From Desulfotignum sp. (lineage in GTDB: Bacteria; Desulfobacterota; Desulfobacteria; Desulfobacterales; Desulfobacteraceae), in NCBI GenBank assembly GCA_011390635.1, contig JAABSA010000041.1, positions 1 to 32,035 of the forward strand: a stretch of 32,035 nt of DNA, in the 5' to 3' direction. The notes beneath the pieces were generated by a model. It saw only the letters and a program-made list of their open reading frames with translations, did no database searches and was not told where the DNA came from. The translations under genes were made by a program, and so were the position numbers. This document shows, in pieces, positions 7,205 through 13,248 of this stretch (position 1 is its first letter; every line of letters starts with the position of its first letter).

Positions 7205-8683
7205 ATGAAGGCAAAACATCATGTTCAATTGAAAGTGACAAGAAAACCCAACAAGATCACCGGGGATACATCCCGGGTCATTACACGGCCTCATATTCCG
7301 GATGACCCGCACCGCATATCTAAAATTATCGGCCGGATCATGGCTCTTCCCGATGCCTTTGCCAAAGACCTGATGGCAAAAATCCTCAAGAACTTTTCAG
7401 CCCGGCACGAAGACATCCATCATATTTTTGAACGGCACCTGAACCGGGTAAAGGATTTTCTGCCAAAGGGCGTATTGCTGAATGAAGTGCAAAAGGGACT
7501 GGTCGGCGCTTATTTTACAAAAGAATATGCCATAGAGTCTGCCGCACTTTTTAACCCTTCCATTGTGCTTCATCCGGATCAAAGCCACCTTGAAAAAGGC
7601 AGTCTCCGGTTTGTCATGAGTCTGAGGGCCACCGGTGAAGGCCATGTATCTTCCATTGTATTCCGAAGCGGTATTCTGAACCGGCACAACACCTTTTGTT
7701 TTGATCCGGTCAGTGAATTTGTGGAAACCCCGGATCTAAAAAAGGATCCTGTCTACGACCGATCCGTTTTCCAACGAAAGCTGGATGAAATGAAGGCCAA
7801 CAGCGAAATCAGTACCTATATTCTCGGCCGCCTGCCCGAAGTTTTCACCTTTACGGAACTCATCGAACAAATCCGCATCCTCAACGCAAGCCCGCAATTT
7901 TCTCCGGCCAAACAGAAAACAGCCTTCGGTTTTATCACCTGGCTTGCGGATTCCAATTATGAAGTGGATTTTCATGCCGATCACAGAATCTCGGAACGGG
8001 TCATTTTCCCGGTTTCAAGAAATGAGAGCAGGGGGATTGAAGATGCCCGGTTTGTGCAATTTTTCGATGATAACCAGGAGAGCACCTATTACGCAACCTA
8101 TACAGCTTATAACGGGGTGACCATTTTACCGCAGTTGATCGAAACAAAAGATTTCATTCATTTTAAAATCCGGACACTCAACGGCGATGCAGCTCAAAAT
8201 AAGGGCATGGCCCTTTTCCCCCGGAAAATAAAGGGCCAATACGCCATGCTGTCACGCCAGGGAGGCGAAAACAACCACATCATGTTTTCAGATAACCTGC
8301 ATTTCTGGCAGACCTCCCGGGTGATCCAGGAACCTGAACAGCCCTGGGAATTTGTCCAGATCGGCAATTGCGGGTCACCTCTGGAGACTGATAAAGGCTG
8401 GATTGTACTGACCCATGGAGTGGGGCCCATGCGCCAATACTGCATCGGCGCCATCCTGCTGGATCTGGAAAACCCGGCACGGATCATTGCCCGTCTGGAT
8501 GAACCGCTTCTGACCCCCAATGAGAAAGAACGGGAAGGCTATGTCCCCAATGTTGTTTATTCCTGCGGTTCCATCATTCACCAAAAGGAACTGGTCATTC
8601 CATACGCCATGTCTGATATTAATTCCGGTATTGCAACCGTTAAAATTAAAAAATTGATACAGTGTATGCATGCAGTGCCTTAA
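7205..8683 (+). CDS. GH130-like protein with long N-terminal extension (second of pair)
   Basis: A 492-residue protein. The first ~180 residues are a mainly helical extension followed by the start of the propeller. The rest carries GH130 landmarks: SRGIEDARFVQF with the acidic pair E279-D280, a YYATYTAYNG blade, GNCGSPLETDKGWIVLTHG, and GYVPNVVYSCG. It is clearly a paralogue of the preceding 313-residue protein, sharing the last two motifs, but far longer. Long GH130 members are known among beta-1,2-mannooligosaccharide phosphorylases, so the pair may divide long- and short-chain substrates; that division is inference. It begins after AAGGA at 7192-7196. The 68-bp gap before it contains a 12-bp palindrome (7134-7145) that includes the preceding stop codon. 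Confidence 0.82.
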   Translation: MKAKHHVQLKVTRKPNKITGDTSRVITRPHIPDDPHRISKIIGRIMALPDAFAKDLMAKILKNFSARHEDIHHIFERHLNRVKDFLPKGVLLNEVQKGLVGAYFTKEYAIESAALFNPSIVLHPDQSHLEKGSLRFVMSLRATGEGHVSSIVFRSGILNRHNTFCFDPVSEFVETPDLKKDPVYDRSVFQRKLDEMKANSEISTYILGRLPEVFTFTELIEQIRILNASPQFSPAKQKTAFGFITWLADSNYEVDFHADHRISERVIFPVSRNESRGIEDARFVQFFDDNQESTYYATYTAYNGVTILPQLIETKDFIHFKIRTLNGDAAQNKGMALFPRKIKGQYAMLSRQGGENNHIMFSDNLHFWQTSRVIQEPEQPWEFVQIGNCGSPLETDKGWIVLTHGVGPMRQYCIGAILLDLENPARIIARLDEPLLTPNEKEREGYVPNVVYSCGSIIHQKELVIPYAMSDINSGIATVKIKKLIQCMHAVP

Positions 8684-8709
8684 CCTGTTGAGTTGAAAGG
8701 GAATCAACC

Positions 8710-9726
8710 ATGAACAGCCGTGACGGAAAATATAATAAATATTTCCTTGTCCAGGAAATGCTGGAAGTCAAAAAAGTGTTGGCTGCCATGGAGCCTTTGC
8801 AGATTTTTGAATTCGCAGCGCACATCCGGCACAAGAAAATATTATTAACCGGTGAAGGATCTTCAAGAATTTTTCCGGCAAAAAAAGTGATTTGCGATGC
8901 CCGGCATCATAACTATAAAGAGAACATCATAACAGAAGGAGCAAGCCAGTCTGCAGAATATGATCTGAGTGACTATACGGTTTTCATTGCTTCCAATTCA
9001 GGCAGAACAAAAGAAGCTTTACAATTGATTGAAACATTAAAAAAGAAAAACCACACCCAGATTTTTGCCGTGGTTGCCCACAAAGATACTGAAATTATGA
9101 ATCAGGCAGATTATACCTATCTCTTAAAAAGCGGTCATGAAGATGCTGTGGCGGCAACAAAAACAGTGATCGAGCAGGCGCTGTTTTACGATATCCTGTT
9201 TCGGAAATCCAATCATAAGGTGCTTTTGGATTTAAATAAGACCGGGGAACTCATCGACCAGGTTTTAAAAACAATAATTCCTGAAAAAATAGTCAATCAA
9301 CTGGCTTGTGCCGACATGATCTATTTTTCAGGCAGGAATAACGGGGTTTCTGAAGAATTGGCTCTGAAAACCAATGAAATTACCGGGAAAAAATCAGATT
9401 ATCTGGAAGGAACTTATGCCGTTCATGGAATTGAAGAGGTCATGAAAAAAAATGAAGTGATCGTTTTGATTGATCCCTTTTCTGAAGAAGAAGCCAAAAT
9501 ACAGCAAACGCTGGTAAAGGGAATCGGCATGACCGGCATTGCCATATCCTCCCGGAAGACATCTTTTCCGACAGTGCAGATCCCTGATGATGGAGAATAT
9601 ACTCCCTATCTGCAATTGGCCATGGGCTGGAATCTATTGGTCGAAACAGCCTTGAAACTTGAGATTGATCCGGATCATCCTAAAAGAGCCAGAAAGATCG
9701 GCAATGAATATGAAAAAGGCGTTTGA
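8710..9726 (+). CDS. SIS-domain sugar isomerase/deaminase, GlmS C-terminal-like
   Basis: A 338-residue protein with two SIS domains in tandem (about 25-170 and 195-325), the layout of the isomerase half of glucosamine-6-phosphate synthase and of AgaS/FrlB-type enzymes. Recognisable pieces are GEGSSRIFPAKK, FIASNSGRTKEALQLIETL (phosphosugar-binding loop), HEDAVAATKTVIEQALFYD, and in the second half YFSGRNNGVSEELALKTNEI and YLEGTYAVHGIEE. There is no glutaminase domain, so it more likely isomerises or deaminates an amino-sugar phosphate or similar ketose/aldose phosphate than makes GlcN-6-P from glutamine. It overlaps the following PIG-L deacetylase gene by 23 bases, which supports a joint role in amino-sugar handling. 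The exact substrate is unknown. Confidence 0.85.
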   Translation: MNSRDGKYNKYFLVQEMLEVKKVLAAMEPLQIFEFAAHIRHKKILLTGEGSSRIFPAKKVICDARHHNYKENIITEGASQSAEYDLSDYTVFIASNSGRTKEALQLIETLKKKNHTQIFAVVAHKDTEIMNQADYTYLLKSGHEDAVAATKTVIEQALFYDILFRKSNHKVLLDLNKTGELIDQVLKTIIPEKIVNQLACADMIYFSGRNNGVSEELALKTNEITGKKSDYLEGTYAVHGIEEVMKKNEVIVLIDPFSEEEAKIQQTLVKGIGMTGIAISSRKTSFPTVQIPDDGEYTPYLQLAMGWNLLVETALKLEIDPDHPKRARKIGNEYEKGV

Positions 9727-10351
9727 TTATAAAAAAATTGCCGTCATTGTCGCCCATCCTGACGATGAAACCTTATGGGCCGGGGGGGTGATTCTGATGA
9801 ATCCCCAGTGCAGCTGGACTATCCTGTCTCTTTGTCGGGGAAATGATTTGGACAGGGCGCAAAAATTTTCAGAAGCGTTAGCTATTTTTGGCGCAACCGG
9901 GGCCATGGGCAACCTTGATGACGGACCGGAACAAAAACCGATCCCTGAAAAGGAGATAGATGCGGCCATTCATTTATTATTACCCCCGGTCCATTATGAC
10001 CTGATTATCACCCATAGCCCTGCCGGAGAATACACCCGGCATAAAAGACATGAAGAGATTGGCCGGGCAGTCTTTTCTTTATGGAAGCAAAATAGTATCG
10101 ACGCATCTGAATTATGGTTTTTCGCTTATGAAGATCATAACAAAACCAGTTATCCCCGGGCCATCCAGGATGCCGACAGAATTTTTGAACTTCCAGACCC
10201 TGTTTGGCTCAAAAAATACAGTATGATGACAAAGACATATCGGTTTCCGGCAGACGGATTTGAGGCAATGACAACACCCAGAACAGAGGCTTTCCAATGT
10301 TTTGGAAATGGAAAAAAGACGAATTCGGTGCATGAGGAGAACAATACGTGA
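9704..10351 (+). CDS. PIG-L/LmbE family zinc-dependent N-acyl-amino-sugar deacetylase
   Basis: A 215-residue deacetylase. The N-terminal AHPDDE motif (H18, D20, D21) and the later HKRH (H113, H116) supply the usual zinc ligands and catalytic aspartate of the PIG-L/LmbE family, which removes the acetyl group from GlcNAc-type residues on lipids, inositol or small thiols. No transmembrane segment is seen, so it is a soluble form. The start at 9704 lies inside the SIS gene; AGAAAG at 9690-9695 precedes it. An in-frame start at 9659 would add 15 residues with no family similarity. It overlaps the next glycosyltransferase by four bases (GTGA). The arrangement deacetylase-glycosyltransferase resembles mycothiol/bacillithiol and glycolipid pathways, but nothing here identifies such a product. 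Confidence 0.9.
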   Translation: MNMKKAFDYKKIAVIVAHPDDETLWAGGVILMNPQCSWTILSLCRGNDLDRAQKFSEALAIFGATGAMGNLDDGPEQKPIPEKEIDAAIHLLLPPVHYDLIITHSPAGEYTRHKRHEEIGRAVFSLWKQNSIDASELWFFAYEDHNKTSYPRAIQDADRIFELPDPVWLKKYSMMTKTYRFPADGFEAMTTPRTEAFQCFGNGKKTNSVHEENNT

Positions 10352-11490
10352 AAATTATGGTTTTATACGATTACCCCGCTTCTCCCGGCGGGTTGGCCAC
10401 GCAGGGGGAATTGCTGTACAGAGGATTAAAGGAAATGGGGGTGGATGCTTATCCTGTAAATTTTGAATCCGCCCAGGAAAAAGAATGGTACTATAGATGG
10501 TTTAAACCCGATGTGGTTCTCGGTGTCGGGTATTGGGGCCATACGCCGGATCTGATTCTTCATCCCCAGCAGTATGGAGTTCAGCCGGTTCCCTGGCTGG
10601 TTGCCGATGGATATATTTCCAATTATCAGGAAATATTAAACAGCCTTCCGCTTATTTTGGTCACCTCAAACTGGGTGAAAGATGTGTATATCCGGGATGG
10701 CATAAACGCAGACAATATTGAGGTGCTGCCGGTGGGCTGTGATACGGATGCGTTTCATCCCATGGACAAGACAGATCCCAAGGTGGTGGCGGTAAGGCAA
10801 TCCCTGGGGATTGACCCCGATGACATGATGATTTTAACCGTTGGAGGGGATGCTGCTTCCAAAGGAGCACTGGAAGTGATGCAGGCCCTGGCCATCAATA
10901 ATACCAAAGCCCCTCCCTGGAAATATATCTGCAAAGTCTGGCCCCAGGACAGAACCGAAGTGCAGAATGCATCTGATCATAAACTGTCCAATCAGCTGGG
11001 GATCAGCCAGAACATCATCAATGTGATGAACCGGTTATCCAGAAATTTCATGCCGTATTTACTAAACGCCTGTGATATTTATGCCGCCCCTTCCCGGCTG
11101 GAAGGATTTGGAATGCCCCAGGTTGAGGCCGGGGCCTGTGAAAAACCGGTGATCGGCATAAAGGCCATGGGCATGCTGGATACCCTGGTCCATGGAGAAA
11201 CCGCTCTTTTGGCCGAAGTTGCCCAGGAAATCCTCTTAAAAGAAACCATGGTGTTCAACGAATCCGGGTCGGCAGAAAGACGGCGGGTCATTTTTCCAAG
11301 CCCACGCACGGTTGATTACCGCGCCAGTGTTCATGATATTGCCAATTATTTGATGGATTTAATGGAAAGCCCGGCTCTGCGCCAAAAGCTGGGCGAAGCT
11401 GCAAGAAAACGAGTGGTTGAACAGTTTAATTACAAGATCGTTGCCAGGCGCTTTGTAGACATTATTTCCACCAGGCTGGGGATATCATAA
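10348..11490 (+). CDS. GT4 family glycosyltransferase
   Basis: A 380-residue GT-B enzyme. The N-terminal half has DYPASPGGLATQGELLYRGL (acceptor side) and a conspicuous aromatic GVGYWGHTPDL stretch. The C-terminal half has LTVGGDAASKGALEVM and APSRLEGFGMPQVEAGACEK with the retaining-GT4 E-x7-E pair (E252, E260). The start is GTG at 10348, preceded by GAGGAG at 10334-10339 and overlapping the deacetylase stop; an ATG at 10357 is the alternative. Its stop shares its last base with the next gene's ATG, so translation is almost certainly coupled on both sides. Donor and acceptor are unknown; placement after a deacetylase suggests an amino-sugar-containing acceptor. Confidence 0.88.
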   Translation: MKIMVLYDYPASPGGLATQGELLYRGLKEMGVDAYPVNFESAQEKEWYYRWFKPDVVLGVGYWGHTPDLILHPQQYGVQPVPWLVADGYISNYQEILNSLPLILVTSNWVKDVYIRDGINADNIEVLPVGCDTDAFHPMDKTDPKVVAVRQSLGIDPDDMMILTVGGDAASKGALEVMQALAINNTKAPPWKYICKVWPQDRTEVQNASDHKLSNQLGISQNIINVMNRLSRNFMPYLLNACDIYAAPSRLEGFGMPQVEAGACEKPVIGIKAMGMLDTLVHGETALLAEVAQEILLKETMVFNESGSAERRRVIFPSPRTVDYRASVHDIANYLMDLMESPALRQKLGEAARKRVVEQFNYKIVARRFVDIISTRLGIS

Positions 11491-12671
11491 TGGAAGAAAC
11501 CATAGCAGTGTTGATGGAAAAAGCAAAAAAGGCGGCGCTTGATGTATTGCTGTATAACAGCAAAGGACCGTTCTTCAATCTTCCCAGGACTGCCGGGTGG
11601 GGGTATCCGGAACCCTATACCAGAGATCTGATGATTTCAAGCCTTGGGATTCTGGTCACAGGAAATGAGATATTAATCAATTCCCTGAGAAATGTTTTTC
11701 AGGTTCTGGCAAAAAATCAGACACGGCTCGGCCATATCGCCTCCATTGTTCATGATCCTGAAGAATGCGGCGCCAGTGATACAACCCCTTTGTTTCTCAT
11801 GGCCCTGCAGATATTCCGCAAGGTTACGGATCAGGCTGATTTTTTAGATGAAGCCGCAAATAAAGCCCTGACCTGGATGTCATACCAGTCTCCATCCAGC
11901 CGGGTCCTGGTGGCACAGCTGCCTACCAGCGACTGGCGGGATGAGCAGTGGGTGCTGGGGTATGGTTTGTTTGTGAATACCATCGTATACACCTATTTGA
12001 AATTATTCGGCTTAGATGATCAGGCAGGTTTATTAAAAAAAAAGATGGCCACCCGCCTTTCCATCAAAGAAGCGGGTAATAAACACTATATGGAAGGCGG
12101 TTTAAAAATTTCGTTTAAACCCCATTATGCCCTCTGGGCCTATAAAATATACAACAGCGAACGCTTTGATCTTCTGGGGAACAGCCTGGCCATTCTTTCG
12201 GGAATTGCTTCTTCATCCAGATCGTTACACATGATTTCCTGGATAGAGGAAGCGTGCCAAAAACTTCAAAATACCGGAGATCTGGCCATTGATCTCCCTC
12301 CCAATTTTTTCCCTTATATCCATCCGGGAGATGATGACTGGCGGCCCCGATACACAAAATTCAACCTCCCAGGGGAGTATCATAACGGCGGGATCTGGCC
12401 CTTTGTCTGCGGATTTTATATCGCCGCCCTGACAGCGGCAGGCAGGCATAAACTGGCTGAAAAAAAGTTTAAAGCCCTTACAAGACTCATACAGCCCGCC
12501 CGCACCGCCAAAACGGAATTCGGATTTAATGAATGGTTCAAAGCCCAGGACGGTAAACCCAAAGGACAGGATTGGCAGACATGGTCGGCAGCCATGTATT
12601 TATATGCGGCCGAGTGCATTAAACAAAAGCAGACCCCTTTTTTTGAAAAAATAAGAGCCGGAGAAAAGTAA
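11490..12671 (+). CDS. Six-hairpin glycosidase-like protein (GH100 / amylo-alpha-1,6-glucosidase-like)
   Basis: A 393-residue (alpha/alpha)6-barrel-type protein. YPEPYTRDLMISSLGILVTG near residue 40, HNGGIWPFVCGFYIAALTAAG near 300 and QDWQTWSAAMYLYAAE near 365 resemble the motifs of neutral/alkaline invertases (GH100) and glycogen-debranching-type glucosidases. TRD at 44-46 is the position of the conserved arginine-aspartate pair. No signal peptide is seen, so it is cytoplasmic. It starts with the A of the preceding TAA (TAATG overlap) and has no strong ribosome site of its own, so it depends on translational coupling with the GT4 gene. Its likely role is hydrolysis or phosphorolysis of the glycan made by its neighbours; a specific substrate cannot be assigned. 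Confidence 0.72.
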   Translation: MEETIAVLMEKAKKAALDVLLYNSKGPFFNLPRTAGWGYPEPYTRDLMISSLGILVTGNEILINSLRNVFQVLAKNQTRLGHIASIVHDPEECGASDTTPLFLMALQIFRKVTDQADFLDEAANKALTWMSYQSPSSRVLVAQLPTSDWRDEQWVLGYGLFVNTIVYTYLKLFGLDDQAGLLKKKMATRLSIKEAGNKHYMEGGLKISFKPHYALWAYKIYNSERFDLLGNSLAILSGIASSSRSLHMISWIEEACQKLQNTGDLAIDLPPNFFPYIHPGDDDWRPRYTKFNLPGEYHNGGIWPFVCGFYIAALTAAGRHKLAEKKFKALTRLIQPARTAKTEFGFNEWFKAQDGKPKGQDWQTWSAAMYLYAAECIKQKQTPFFEKIRAGEK

Positions 12672-12751
12672 AGTCAGTCACAATAAGGCGGATGCAGAGG
12701 ACAAAAGATTAGCGTTCACTATCGTTCGCCGGAAGAAAGGAGGTGATTAAG

Positions 12752-12892
12752 ATGCCGGATAAGGATGGAACTGGACCGAAAGGTCAAGGACCGAAAGACG
12801 GTAAGGGCAAGGGTAAAGGTAACCGCACAGGACCCGGTCAGGGACCGATGACCGGGGGAAAGGAAGGAACCAAGAAAACAACCAAAAAGTAA
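12752..12892 (+). CDS. Small Gly/Lys-rich protein with DUF5320-like GTGPxGxGP motifs
   Basis: A 46-residue ORF. It starts at ATG 12752 behind a near-perfect Shine-Dalgarno, AAAGGAGGTGAT at 12736-12747, the strongest in the window. The product begins MPDKDGTGPKGQGPKDG and later has NRTGPGQGPMTGG, two copies of a TGPxGxGP-type motif, and ends in a basic KKTTKK tail. The N-terminal motif recalls the DUF5320 family (MPxGDxTGPxGxGPxTGRG), but the cysteines usually seen there are absent. It is likely disordered and highly basic, perhaps nucleic-acid- or polyanion-binding; that is inference only. It is the last gene before the terminator at 12921 and lies 80 bp after the glycosidase gene. Confidence 0.75.
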   Translation: MPDKDGTGPKGQGPKDGKGKGKGNRTGPGQGPMTGGKEGTKKTTKK

Positions 12893-12920
12893 TCCGGATG
12901 GCTGGATGTTCAGTCCGCAA

Positions 12921-12960
12921 AAATAACCACCGGCTTAAAGCCGGTGGTTATTTGGTTTTA
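12921..12960 (+). terminator. Rho-independent terminator
   Basis: A perfect inverted repeat with 16-base arms (12921-12936 and 12938-12953), GC-rich in the core (ACCACCGGC / GCCGGTGGT), ends in TTTGGTTTT. It closes the long glycan operon. The rest of the gene-free stretch 12893-13248 holds only the UAS-2 and P2 elements described separately. Confidence 0.9.
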
Positions 12961-13027
12961 AAAAACAGTCACTTGCCGGAAGGAGCATCAATTCCATATG
13001 AAAAAACAAAGAGGTGTTGGCGAACCC

Positions 13028-13058
13028 TGAATATAATGACCAAAGGTCACATATGACC
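13028..13058. promoter_or_regulatory. Palindrome plus half-site, putative enhancer site UAS-2
   Basis: GGTCACATATGACC at 13045-13058 matches the UAS-1 and UAS-3 palindromes. A right half-site TGACC at 13037-13041 lies exactly 17 bp from the TGACC at 13054-13058, the same spacing as in UAS-1. The centre of the pair is ~129 bp upstream of the P2 -12 element. GACCG-N5-CGGTC followed by GG and six Ts (13055-13077) overlaps its right end and could act as a weak extra terminator. Confidence 0.7.
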
Positions 13059-13157
13059 GCTATCCGGTCGGTTTTTTATATCATGCGGAGTCTTAAAAGA
13101 ACAAATTCGGCAGATAACCCGGCATGACCGGCTGCATTGCAAAACAGCCGCCGGTCT

Positions 13158-13173
13158 TGGCATGAAGCTTGCT
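13158..13173 (+). promoter_or_regulatory. Sigma-54 (-24/-12) promoter P2
   Basis: TGGCATGAAGCTTGCT is identical to P1. GG at 13159-13160 and GC at 13171-13172 are ten bases apart, as required. The expected start is near 13184, giving a ~65-nt leader before the ATG at 13249. Confidence 0.85.
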
Positions 13174-13248
13174 CTTAAATTTTTCTGATCAATGAAGAAA
13201 TCGTTTATGACCTTCTTTGTGTCAGGCGGTTAAAAAATAAGGATAAAT

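Noticed and set aside
12954-13248. Search for a small RNA or gene in the rest of the gap
   Set aside because: Apart from the enhancer site, a weak hairpin with six Ts and the -24/-12 promoter, no ORF with a ribosome site or conserved RNA fold was recognised.
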